The notes beneath the pieces were generated by a model, which saw only the letters and a list, made by a program, of their open reading frames with translations, was not told the DNA's origin and did no database searches. The translations under genes were made by a program, and so were the position numbers. A stretch of DNA of 64,000 bases. Origin: Plumapathes pennacea. Taxonomy: Eukaryota; Cnidaria; Anthozoa; Antipatharia; Myriopathidae. The stretch covers positions 12,023,591 to 12,087,590 of the forward strand of contig OZ038469.1 in NCBI GenBank assembly GCA_964036295.1, read 5' to 3'. The stretch's first letter is position 1; each line of letters opens with the position of its first letter. This document shows positions 32,980 through 44,698 of the stretch, one piece after another.

Positions 32980-35900
32980 TTTTTTTTTGTCTTTTTTGTT
33001 TTTTTTTTTTTGTGACAGGGAAACCATTATGCGTCTGGTTTCTGAGGTCGGTCAAGGGAAGAAGGCCACCAATCAGAGCCAACAGACCATTGATTCCCTG
33101 ACAAGGGAACGGGATAGTCTACAGCAGAAGATCAGAGAGATGGAGATCCACGCAGAGCAACTGAACATCCAGCTGGCTTCAAGTCAAGAAGCCTGGAGTA
33201 CAACACAGAAAGAGCTGGACCAAAGAGAAAACAAGTAAATAGAAAGTTGATGTTTCACTCCCAAAGCCAAAAGGAGCTCAGTTGCAAGTTATTAGCAAAG
33301 GCACTGGACACATGCCGAGAGTTTAAATTGTGTTTTATCCATTTTTTTAGACTTCGTTCGATGGAGCACACACTGCACACAAGTGAATACACTGGTCAAG
33401 CATCACAGTCCAGAGTAAGTGAATACTTAAGCCACTCTCTCCTTCCCCATCTCTGTTTTCTACTAATATTTGGTGACATTAGTCAATGAGCACTCAATTA
33501 TTTCACTCCCAAGATTGATTGATATCAGTCAGTATAGAGACTTTGCCACTTGATAGTTTGCTCAGATGAAAGCTAATTGGACAATCAATTCTTGCTTCAT
33601 CACTTATATATCTTCTTGTCAAGGTTGGGAGAATCTATAGTTTTAGCTTAGGAATGAAAGGGTGCTAATCCCAGCGGGGGTACTCTGAGGTATATTAGTG
33701 ACTGGGAGGTGCAACGGTCTTTTTTAGGTTTGAAAATTTGCGATTTTTGGTCCCTTTTTTGGGTTAGAAATTTTCAGGTGGACATTTTTTGGGTTAGAAC
33801 TTTTTTTTAGGTACAAAGCGTGGACGCATGAACTATTTCGCACTCTCTTGATGTTTTTACTTTATTTTTCTATGCGGAGCAAAAAACGTGATGGGGGGGG
33901 GGGGGGGGCGTTAGTCCTTTTTTGGGTTTAAAAATTTGGCGTCCGTCGCACCTCTGCGTCACTAGGGACTTTAAGATACAGGACGCGAGAGGACGACGGC
34001 GACGTCGGTGAAACAATAAAACTAATCACAGAAGGCAAAAGAAGCACGTGAATATCTGAAATTGACATGTTCTCGGGGTCGCCGTGCTCTCGCGTGCGAC
34101 TTCAAATGCTTCTTTTTTACGTCGCTGTCAGGACGTGGACGACAGTTCGATAAAGTAACGGCAGTCGTTCTTCTTAGTAGGAAACGATGAAATCAATAGA
34201 ACCTAAGCAAAAACGGAACAAATTGAGCAACCTAAGAATAGGTAAAGTTGCAAAGACATAGGGAAAACAGAGACACTATTTTTTGGTTCCTCGCGTTGCC
34301 GTCGCCGTCCTAGGTTTCTTTAACTCCCTACTAGTATACCCGAGTACTCCACCCCCCACTCCCCCCCCTCCTTCTCTTGGGGTGCTAACCCAGGATATAA
34401 TTGTCCAAATTCTCAGTACGTTCTTTGTGTTTGAGTAAACTGTTTTGTTTTAAGTTTGTGGATACTTTTCTCTGTTGCAGCTCCACAAATTTAAGAGACA
34501 TTTGGCTCAGGTTCTGAGTGAAGTTGATGAAGGTGTTAGTGACGAGGAAGAAGCCATTCTGTCCACCGTCAAGAATATTGCCAGACATTATACAGACATG
34601 AGATCGGTAAGGACTTTCCCACTACTAAGTGGTCATAACTAATCTACAACTGATCAGAACTAACTACGAAAGGTTACGACTGGTTACGAACAGCCTACGA
34701 CTAGTCACGACTAACCTACGAAAGGTTACGACTGGTCACGACTAACCTACAACTGGTGGCAACTTTCCTACTACTCAGTGGTCATATCTAATTTACGACT
34801 GGTCACGACTAACCTACGAAAGGTTACGACTGGTTACGAACGGCCTACGACTGGTCACGACTAACCTACGAAAGGTTACGACTGGTCACGACTAACCTAC
34901 AACTGGTGGCGACTTTCCTACTACTCAGTGGTCATATCTAATTTACAACTGGTCACGACTAACCTACGAAAGATTACGACTGGTTACGAACAGCCTACGA
35001 CTGGTCACGACTATAAACCCACGACTGTGCAAGTACTAGCTGCACGTACAGTGTGTGCGTACTGATGAGCGTGGGAGGAATTATGTTTTGTGTCCTTTGT
35101 TCTACAGGCGGATGAATCGCTGAAAAAGCAGTGTCGTTATCTTAATGAGGAGTTGGACAGCCAGCGAAATCTGCACAGGACGACACTGAAACGCGCTACA
35201 CAGGCAGAGGAACAGTTGAAGGAGGCGCACCAAAGAGTGACAGGACTGGAAGGGGAGCTACTCACTTCAGACGTGGAGCGTGACCGACTTAAGGACGAAA
35301 AGAGGAAGGTACGTAACGTAGTTAAGTATTCACTTGTGACCACTTCTCTTCAACGACAGTGTCCAAAACATCTCCCTACCTCCCTTCATCCATCTCCGCC
35401 CAAGAACGACCACTCTACGATCCAGAGCGACGGTTGTCGTACGTTGGTCGTGACCAGTCGTAAGTTGATCGTAAGCAGTCGTGATGTCTCTATAAATCCT
35501 TAATATCATTTCGAGGGTCGTTTTCACTATCATGCTATCTGTAAATTGACAATCTCATTAACGGCCACACCCACTTTACGATCTTGCAACGGCAGCGCTT
35601 TCTGATGCCCATAACAACTAATTCTATTTTCAAAGTTCAACATTAAATTCCTCTCAAAGCAAAGAAAATCTGTACCATGTCCTTGTCAAAGACGGTAAGT
35701 AGTCTCGTATGGGATTAAGTTTATGTTGTTGTTGTTGTTGTTAAATGACTTTTAAACCTTTACCCTCCAGTTTGTGCTGTTCTGCGAGAAGTTAGCTCGT
35801 GTTATGAAGTTGGATGAAATAGCCGACGATGTGGGCTTCGACGTGAACGGGGACGCTTTAGTTGCGAGAGGAGAGCAACTCGTCAAATTAGAAGTAAGCC

Positions 35901-38574
35901 GCCGTATCCTGCTACTATGCATACATGCTCTTGAATATTAATGCATAGATCAATTCCAGCTGTAACCATCTCCCCGGGGATTTTTTTGGGGACCTGTTTG
36001 CCCCGGGGGCGGGGAATTTGCACGACAACCTTAAAAAGTTAACAGGAAAAGAGTGGAAGATGGAGTGAAATTGCCAGTTTTTCCTTGCCCGGGGGCGGGG
36101 AATTTGTATCCACGAGTGAAAAGTCCCCGAGGAGATGGTAACAGCTGGAATTGATCGATACATAAGGGGTATAAAGCGAGGACGTAAGAGGAGAGCGGGA
36201 ACCCCTTTCTCTGTCTCTCCGCGCTTTTTCCTCGCCCCATGTCCCGTGTTGCAGAAGCTGGGAGTCGACATATGTGTCAGTGCATGTACATCAACTGTCA
36301 AGATCTTTTAGTGAATCATGCTGTCGTCTTGGAGTTTGCCTCTAAGGACTGGAAGCGAAAAACTGAGCAACCGCAGGCGCCTTATTTCTTACAACTATTC
36401 CTTTGTCGTCAAATGTTCCCGGATGAAAGCAAGAATAGAAGCGCGCAAAGCACCACGGTCATTTCTCAGAAAGTGTTAAACGCAAAACTTTAAATTTTTC
36501 AGTAATTGTGTACAAAATCTGACATTTTATTTTGAAATCATATAGCATGTTTATTGTTTATAGCTTGGAGTTTGATTTATCCTAACGAGGAAAACATGCA
36601 AACAAAGATCCTTATAAGGTGTATAAAGTTTCTCTTCCTTTGTTTCCAGGCTGAGGCTCTGGACGATCGTAGAACGACAATTTACAACCTTCAGCGGCGC
36701 CTCAAGTGGTCCAAACAACAGCTGGAGAGCAAAGAGTTGCACCAGGGTCTCCTGCGCAAAAAAGTAGCCGACCTGGAGGAACTGCTCAGGGACAAAGGAC
36801 GGGTTGAAGTGGAGAGAGACGACAACTCCATTAAGTTTAAGAAAATTGTCAAACAAAACGAAAAACTGCAGCGAGAGCTGCTGGAGTATAAACAACAAGC
36901 TGTTCACCTCAAAGCGAAGCTTCTCGAATCCAGCGAGCTCAGGGTAAGTGAGTGTGCTGCTTCCCCTTTGATGTAAAGGAAAGGAGGGAAGGAAGTAGGA
37001 AGGATGGATGGATGGATGGATGGAAAAAGAAAGTTAAAAAGGCAAACTACAGACTTACAATCTCTAAATTTCAGGGTAAACAAAAATTACAGTTCAACGA
37101 TATTGTCCTCAAACCGAATCTAGAAATCATGCTTTTTCTTTGATGGAAATTAACGAAATAGGAAGGGCAGAAGGAGGAAAAGAAAAAGGCGAACTATACA
37201 GTGGAATCTCCATAACTCTAACCTTCAGGGCAGGGGAGACGAAAATTGCAGTTTGAGTCGATGTTGAATTACTTGAATGTAGTAAGAAATTGCCCTCAAG
37301 CGGATCCAGTAATTAAGCTATTGTCTCTTTGACGGCGTTCCATTACCCTCATCAACACTTAGTTGATACACCAGTTTGTCTTCCGCCACGCCGACGCAGT
37401 CACCTAGTTCTCTTAAGAGCTGGTATTAATTAGTTTGAGTTATCCAGGGTTATCGAGAATCTACTGTAGTGTTACCTTAGTTTCATTAATTACTCCAGCT
37501 CTCGTTCTTATTACGAGTTTCGCTTTAGATGTTATTATGACAATATTTTACTTGGAAAACTTTAGTCATTACACAAACTTACTCTAAATATTGTCGTACA
37601 TCCAGGTCAAGACACTAGAACAAGGAAAGACAATCGAAGACTTAGAACACGCCGTCAACAAGTTGGCGAAAAGTAAGCACAAGACCTCAGCAGCGCTAGC
37701 AGGAATCAAAAACGACCTGCAGGCGTCTGCGTACGAGGCTAGGGAGACTAAGGCACAGTCTAGCGCATCGCTACAGCAGCTGACAAGAGAACTGGAAAGT
37801 GTAAGAACAAATCTGGAGGAAACACGAATCAGGGAGAAACAGGTATGGGAATGCTGTCTTTATTTTGTGATTTGAATTGTGTGAACAGACCGTTATAATA
37901 TTTGACAAAAACTTGGCGAAACAAGCAGTAATTTGAAGCAGTACTCTCTTCTTATTCAAACAAACGTCCCAACGAATTGTCTGAAGAATTTCACGTTTTA
38001 AGTTTTAAAACAGAATGGGATGGTAAAACTTTGTGCTATGCAGCTAAAAGTTGAAGTTGTCAACAATTTGGTCAGTTTTTTATCAGTGATCATTATCAAA
38101 TTTCCCGACCAAAGCACTGGTTCCCCGCGCAAGTGTTCACCCATTTGAGGGCGAGGGAGCAATCTGCGATTATCTTATTTCTAGTTTACGTTCAGGTACT
38201 TCGCGCACGTGTGACTCAATAATTTGTTCGTTTTTTTGTTTTTAATTCCCCATAATCATAGAAACTGAGAATCTCTACACGGATGAGTCTTCATCAAATT
38301 ATAAACTATACTCATTATCTATTTGACTCGGTTCCAGCTCCTTGACTTCCGCCAAGTGCTGGCGCGGCTGCTGGGTCTGGACATGAACGCGCTCTCGGTA
38401 CCAGACTACGAGATCATCTCTCGGCTTGAGAGACTGGTACAAGCGCATCACGCTCACTCGATCACCACGCACAGCCTGGAGGCGAGTCTACAAGACATGG
38501 AAAACGGCTTCCGGTCCGGATACGACGACTCCATCGCCATCTTGAGAACTCCGTCGCCCGTGAAGGCGTCGTAG
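28547..38574 (+). CDS. CCDC170: Coiled-coil domain-containing protein 170
   Basis: Long coiled-coil protein associated with Golgi-linked microtubules in mammals. Fifteen coding exons: 28547-28798, 29746-29883, 30452-30535, 30843-30899, 31260-31517, 32232-32321, 32455-32552, 33019-33234, 33351-33414, 34481-34606, 35108-35308, 35771-35893, 36650-36943, 37606-37842 and 38338-38574. All introns are GT..AG and the frame closes to 2475 bases, 824 residues, somewhat longer than the human protein. After a low-complexity, serine/arginine-rich N terminus the rest is almost entirely heptad coiled coil (for example SLRDRVRDAEDAA, LTRERDSLQQKIREME, NLQRRLKWSKQQLESKE). The identifying feature is the C-terminal block of the last exon, DFRQVLARLLGLD then LSVPDYEIISRLERLV, typical of CCDC170. 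The ATG at 28547 is used; the frame has no earlier ATG. A poly(A) signal was not fixed. Confidence 0.9.
31738..32086. repeat. Foldback MITE, copy A, in CCDC170 intron 5
   Basis: About 345 bases, from TAGACACAAGTGTTTTACTG to a CGTGCCACCATGTGGTATCC end. It has a central TTTACTCACTCGCGAAGCGC core flanked by inverted AATATTGTTTTTACCACTCG arms. A second copy in opposite orientation lies at 38789-39137. Confidence 0.8.
32950..32979. repeat. (TG)n microsatellite
   Basis: About fifteen TG units, followed by a T-rich tract that forms the acceptor region of CCDC170 exon 8. Confidence 0.9.
34609..35030. repeat. ~150-bp tandem array in CCDC170 intron 10
   Basis: Landmark CTACTCAGTGGTCATATCTA occurs at 34771 and 34921, with a variant at 34622, giving a 149-150-base period and almost three units. 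Each unit is itself built from about 20-30-base words such as ACGACTGGTCACGACTAACC and CTACGAAAGGTTACGACTGG. Confidence 0.85.
35948..36157. repeat. MITE in CCDC170 intron 12
   Basis: ATCAATTCCAGCTGTAACCA then TCTCCCCGGGGA at the left is inverted at the right (TCCCCGAGGAGATGGTAACA then GCTGGAATTGAT). The interior repeats CCCGGGGGCGGGGAATTTG twice. Confidence 0.75.
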
Positions 38575-38788
38575 CTTTTAATATTATTGATGTATATACA
38601 TACGCATAGAACTTAGATTAGATTAAAATATCGTGACAGTCGCTGTGTTCGTGCTTTAGAGACGCATGTGTCTGAAATGCGACAGGCTTCTTGGGGTTTG
38701 GGGGTAATGCTAGCTAGTATTGCTTTGTTTGTAGTGACACCCGAGCGATATGCTACACAATGTTGGATATAGATTTAGGTGTTGGATA

Positions 38789-39137
38789 TATAGAGGATAT
38801 TACACGGCGGTGCGAAGATATGAATTTTATTTTCGAGTGGTAAAAGCAATATTTTACGAACGAGCGCTTTGCGAGTGAGTAGAATATTGTTTTTACCACG
38901 AGAAAATAAAACCATATCTTCAAGCCGCCGTGTAATTTTCTTTTTATTATATTAGACACGAGTGTTTTACGAGAAATTGCACAAACAACCGTGAAAAAAC
39001 GGGAAATGATGCCAACGATATCCTCACTATTGAGGATATGGAAAATACGCCACTCGGGTCCCGGATGTAGTTTCGTATGGATTTTACGCACGGTATATAT
39101 TCCAGTAAAACACTCGTGTCTATATAATAAATAGGTA
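38789..39137. repeat. Foldback MITE, copy B, opposite orientation
   Basis: Same element as 31738-32086, inverted, lying about 210 bases past the CCDC170 stop codon. Confidence 0.8.
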
Positions 39138-39496
39138 GATTTGTGTTACTTATGTCTTGACGCAAAAATGGGCCAAACTATTACAGAGTCGAAAGAGGAG
39201 AGATAGTTAGCGCGCAAGTGGTTGTGGGTAAAGGTTTAGCACTGTCTCTGTTAAGGGTTGTTCTTTTATCCTCTCAATACAATCAAATAGTAGTGCTCTC
39301 TTCTCTCTTTTTCTATTCCTGCCGTATGGAAGCTTTCAGAAGAATTGGCCTTCATAAAACATGCCAGGAATGGAAGACCAAATACAACTTACTGCAGAAC
39401 CAATAACGAAGGCCGAAAGAAAAGCTTGTACTCTGATTGGTCCGACCGGATAGCGCATGTGCTCTGATTGGCCGATTGATTTGTCTGCTTTGGTAC

Positions 39497-39497
<1 letters not shown>

Positions 39498-39553
<56 letters not shown>
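39498..39553. repeat. (ATTG)n microsatellite
   Basis: About fourteen tetranucleotide units ending in ATTAATCAATTA. Confidence 0.9.
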
Positions 39554-39554
<1 letters not shown>

Positions 39555-39942
39555 AATCAATTACTCCTGTTTCTCTGGCGAACACATATTACAGAAATAA
39601 AATCAATAGCAATTGTGAAATTCCCACAATTACACGTGGATTTTATTGCAATATTTGTTTCCATTTTATCTTGAAGTTGAAGGAAGCCTTGTATATAGAT
39701 TATGAAACTGTAAATATCGGACTGCCTGTGTTACAGGCATTTTTTGTCTCGTATATGTATTTAATGCAGACATTAACTAGTGATAACTATAGTCCTTTGA
39801 TTTTTATTTACGTTCATTTTAAATCCGTAGACATAGGAAGTTGTGTAAATTGAGATCATGCAGATATTTAAGAGTAATTGTACTCAAATAAAGCAACGAT
39901 TTATTATACGACTTGCTCTGAATAGGTGCTTTCTGATTCGCC

Positions 39943-40310
39943 GTCCACACTACACCATGAAACCGGAGTTTTCGAAAATATCCACTCTGGAGAGCGTTTT
40001 CAAAAATATCCGTTTTCGGTCACCGAAAACGCGTCTTAGTGTGGACGGGAGGCCAAAACGGATAAATAAATATCCGTTTTCAAATTTATCCGGATTAGTG
40101 TGGACGGGGCCTGAGGCTACGTCCACCACCAATGCCCGTTTTTCGCCCGTCCACATTAATCCTCCGTCTTCGAGTCGCCCGTCCACATTATAAATTTGTT
40201 TTCATTTGAAAACGCATCCATTTTCGAAAGTCTCCACCTTGGACACCGTTTTTGAAAATTGACGTTTTCAAGTCATCGTTTTACTGTGGACGGAAAGCCA
40301 ATTTGCCTTG
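39943..40310. repeat. Element(s) with CCGTCCACA ends
   Basis: CCGTCCACACTACACC at the left and inverted GTGTGGACGGG words at about 40040 and 40097, then CCGTCCACATTA repeats and a final ACTGTGGACGG near 40300. Interior words AAATATCCGTTTTC and its inverse recur. Probably two nested or adjacent MITEs. Confidence 0.65.
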
Positions 40311-40554
40311 CACTAGGTTTAGCATGGTTGGCTTTTTTTTATTTATTTTATTTTTTATTTTTTATTTTTTATTTTTATCCTTTTTTAACATACTCCGGTC
40401 CTTTTAGTTCAAAGACAGCCGGCCTTGATATCACTTAAATAAACAGTTATAAGTCATAAAATATCTGAGTAAAACGACTTGTCAGAGAAAAGAGTATTGC
40501 AGCCAACAAAGCACAAATAAAGACGTCGAAAGTCGTCTTTCTCTCCGCGGTTCG

Positions 40555-40650
40555 ATTCGGTTTGGTTCGGTTCGAGTTCGTTCGGTTCTGTTCTGTTCGG
40601 TTCGGTTCGGTTCGGTTCGGTTCGGTTCGGTTCGGTTCGGTTTGCCGGTT
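40555..40650. repeat. (TTCGG)n microsatellite
   Basis: Pentanucleotide repeat. The NRTEP-type repeat frames over it, open on several frames, are artefacts of the repeat. Confidence 0.9.
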
Positions 40651-41650
40651 CGGTTCGCAGCCGAGTGAGTGCGAAATAAAACAAAACAGGAATAGAAATT
40701 GGCGAACCGAGAGGCTTTCAATTTTATCAGTGTCGCTTGTCAAGTAGGTAAAGAGACTCATTTCCTGCAAGTAAAGACGTCTACTTTTCTTTAATAACAT
40801 ATATAAATTGTTTTTCTGTCGCTCTCGCCTTTGTCTTCACCTTCGTCTTCTCTTGCCGTTTTTTAATTTCGCGTTTTTTTTCTTCTTCTTTTTTTTTTTT
40901 TTTACCTTATATTTTTCTCTTTCTAAAATGCAGCAAAGCACACAAACACATCGACGTTATAATGTACTCATGAGAATTTTCATTTTAATGCATTCACACC
41001 CTATGGGTTAAATTCGATTCTGCGAGTAAATGCATTTGAGTAAATGAGGTTCATTTTTGTTTGTTTTCAAGAAATTTTTGTCGATGTTTTCTAGTCAGGG
41101 ACAGCAAAAAGCGCAGTGAAGCAGCTTAAAAAAAAAGTAGAAAGACCCCAGAGAACCCTAATAGGCAACCGTTGTGAAGCCAGTCTGACCCACGCCGCGA
41201 TTTTGGCTATGATTTAATTCATGATGACGCATCGAGTCCAAGCAAAATTTTAATAACGCTGTGACACTAATATTTGTGCGAAAATTATAATACCACGAAT
41301 ATGCCCACAGGTGAAAGCAAATAGCTGGGGAACAATAACGAAAATTGACAGCAAAGTGTCGCGAATTGAAATACGAAATGGAACTGAATACCGGCTGACA
41401 GGTTCATGCACTTCAAAATCTGAATTTCCATCAGCTTTTTGTTCAGCCGTCGAACTCGTGCTCTGTCAATCCATTTACCGGATGCACACATATTTTGGGC
41501 CAATCAGAGTCTTTCATGTCGGGAGTGTTTTTGTTATCATTGTTTTTATTAAAGGAACAGCCTAAAATCGTGCTAGAGGCACTTTATTCATTGCGGAACC
41601 TTGTGGAACCACCTGGAGTTGCGACGTAACAGCAAAAGCGGCAGTTTACG

Positions 41651-41836
41651 GTGTCCATAATGCTCTCCTCGATCTCTGTCATTGTCATTTTCCTTGGGGT
41701 TCTAGTTTTCGTCGTGGCTGTGTTGGTGTTATGTTGCCTGTGCTGCCACATTCGCTCAAGACCCAAGCGAGCTAACTCAAGAAGCAATACTGGGCGATCA
41801 AAAAGCGATAAGGAAACATCAGTATCGGAACTGTGA
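41651..41836 (+). CDS. Possible small single-pass membrane peptide
   Basis: Sixty-one codons: a short N terminus, a strongly hydrophobic helix at about 4-27 (VIVIFLGVLVFVVAVLVL), a cysteine cluster CCLCC at the membrane edge and a basic/serine-rich tail. The ATG has A at -3. AATAAA occurs only about 640 bases downstream (42480). No family recognised. It could equally be chance or the last exon of a longer gene. Confidence 0.3.
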   Translation: MSIMLSSISVIVIFLGVLVFVVAVLVLCCLCCHIRSRPKRANSRSNTGRSKSDKETSVSEL

Positions 41837-41839
41837 CAC

Positions 41840-44698
41840 TCTAGCCTGCCGATTCTGTTTCATTTACAGCCGATCTCCGTAAGTGGTTTACGCCGGACAG
41901 CAAAAAACAACACTATACTGTGCTTGGCACTGCAGTTACTCGACAACCAATGGACCAAACATCCCGTTATCGTAGAGACCATATAAGCTTTGCAAGATTG
42001 GAACATGAATCGAAGTTAATACTATGATACTCTCTGAACCGCCTAATCCTCATTATGGGTTTTTGCCTCTGCGATTGACACCCACATCTCACTTTGGAGT
42101 CTTGTGGCCCAAAATGCTACGGAGTGTAGGTGGCAACTCGTATTTGCTTTTTTCGTTGCACCTGTAAAATGTACCTACTTAGTTGTTTGTCACAGGGAAT
42201 GTGGTTGGCATATAAAGAACACGCCAATATAATTTGCGAAACGTGAGGCGGTTTCTCTTGTTGATACATTGACACAGTTTTGTGAATAATCCCCAGCTTA
42301 GAGTGTGCTTTAGTACCAGATATATTTTCTAATTATTGACAATTGAGACTTAAGACGGCCGGGATAGTAGCCGGCGGGTGATCGATCGACGACATCTAAA
42401 GTGGTTCTAGTATTCTATTCCTGTTTAAAACTGAAATCCACCAATTTCTTCTTGTATTGAAATTTTCACACGGTAATTAATAAACGGCTTTATATTATTA
42501 TTGCTGCACATTTTATATCAAGTTTTTCAGATACGTTCGATGAGCACTGAGCAGACAGGCCGGATAATCCGCAGAAAGCGATGCGAAAATTACGACAGTT
42601 TTTAATGTATGGCGCACTTAACGATAAGTCGCCTTGGCGCAGCCCCGTTTTAGTCTTACATCAACAACGTCACGTTATGAATAAGAACTGAATTAAGGTT
42701 AAACGTCAGACAGTCAAAGTTCCTGTTTTATCAATATTTTCCGCTCAAATAATCCGAGCGAGACTACATCCGCTATACGTACTGACATATCAGCGGTCCT
42801 TTTAATACTGAAAAAAAGCCCCAAATCACTTAAGCTTGCAAATAGAAGGCTGAGAAAACGAATCAACTCTCTAAAAGTTGTCAAATGTATCTCACTGGTG
42901 TGACAATTTTAAAACGCGAAGTTCTCCATCAGTCACTTTCAAATAGCAGTGTTCGTGTTTCTTGGTTTAGCGTAATTCATGCCAATTTTCGTGCTGTTTT
43001 TCTTTTAATTTTTTTTTAGTTACAGTTGGACGTCAGCTGGGGTTTATTGTAATTCTGGGCAATGGACTTATTCGGATATTAATATTGCTTTTTAAAGGCC
43101 GCCAATTGACGCTCCACTAAATAAATGCAATTTGGAATTCAAGATTATACAAAAACTGCACTATTTTATGACAGGTAATAATACAAGCTGAGTGGAAACT
43201 CTCTGACTCAGACACTTCAATATTTTGCCCTCCCCTCTCACGCAACAACACGCTATCGAGCAGGTGATTTGCCAAATGCATCCACTTTGAATACATAATC
43301 AAAGCAGCAAGGCAGCTGTAACCTCGCGAATTTGTAAAAAGTACTTTTGCGGGAGTAGGTATTTAATAGAACTGGCTCAAGGCCTCATTGTAAAAATTGC
43401 TCAATTTTAGGTATGTCAAGTTCGCATCCGTTTCCGCGGGCCTCCACTTTTGCTAAACCGCGTATTTGCTAGTCTCAGTTTTGAAAACCCTCAGTTCGAG
43501 GTGGCAGAGGGTGAAAATTATAAAACTTAGACGCTCGAAATGGGAGAATTTAAAATCCTTCACCGAGTCCAAATCTTTGAACCGGTAGGAGACCTTCCGG
43601 AGTCGCACTGAAAAAAGTCTATCAGTGACTTCATTACTCATGTCATGCACAGCTTATGTTCAACATGTACATATTCATCAGAGGCCATGATACTCCAGCC
43701 TGCGCTGCATTCAAGCTAAATACGTGCTTAAAGAAAACACGCCTTTCTTCTTTTGGCTGAGTTTCAAGTCGAATAGGTTTAAATGAAATCTGATCACTTG
43801 TTGACATTACTTGCGGTTTTGGTCAAATTCACTTTAGAATTCTTCTTCTCTCAGTTCTCTAAAGCATTTTTCATTGCTGGCGAAAACTATGCGAAGCAAA
43901 GCAAATATAATCAAACGATAGAAATGTTTCGACAAACTGAAGTCGCTTGATCGCGATCAGGGCTGTCAGTGGTCACGCGTCTTTCAACTTTGACTTACGC
44001 TTGTCAAACCGAAAATTTACCGAAACTTCTGTGATAATGGTTCGGAAGTGCAACAGATCTACTGGCAATTCAGGAATACAATGATAACAATCAAAATAAC
44101 TCCAGAAAACGTCTTCCCATCTCATCGTTTCTTCATGCGTATTCGCTGATGCTCAAATTTCAAAGGCAATTGTTGACACAGCATGACGGACTGACTGACA
44201 GTCTTGACTGCAATAAGGTGGGACGCTTAAAGATGCCACAGCAAAAACTACTTCGTCGATCGCGTTCTCGATCTTGTTGCGTTTCGGTAATATCGAAACT
44301 GCCCAAATTGGGAACAGAACGACTTCCATATTTGGAATCCATTGTTGACAGCACCGGGACACATTCCATTCGACTGGATCGCATAAAGCTCGCTTTTCAG
44401 CACTGAACGCGAGCTTAAAAAGCAGCACAATGCACTAATTTTGTTTCTGTCTGATCTTTGGTATTTTATGCCCAAAGTTAGAGTTAGAGCAGATACACAA
44501 AGAAAAGCTGATTTTTTGCTCGCGAGCGTTGTAATCGTAATCATAGCCAGTGAACGGCAGCAATATTGTAGCAAACAGGTGCCTTTTTTCTTGGTGGTGG
44601 GAGGCGTCCTGGGTCACAGTAAAAATTCTACACGGCGTTCTCATTGGTGACAAAGCAACAACCAATAGAAATCCTCTTTAAATTCAATCGGAACAAAG
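41840..44698. other. Intergenic upstream of ZCCHC8, no recognised gene
   Basis: No ORF with family features. At about 44150-44430 frames are open on both strands with CpG-richer sequence, but composition and lack of splice or domain signals give no reason to call a gene. The last 250 bases are presumably the ZCCHC8 promoter. Confidence 0.5.

Noticed and set aside
32948..33018. Hydrophobic N-terminal extension of the ORF containing CCDC170 exon 8
   Set aside because: It translates a (TG)n and poly(T) acceptor tract; the exon starts at 33019.
40447..40747. NRTEP-repeat ORFs on both strands
   Set aside because: They arise from the (TTCGG)n pentanucleotide repeat; no domain, splice or start evidence.
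44149..44574. Overlapping ORFs on both strands upstream of ZCCHC8
   Set aside because: Open on several frames at once, no recognisable domain, no splice continuation found.
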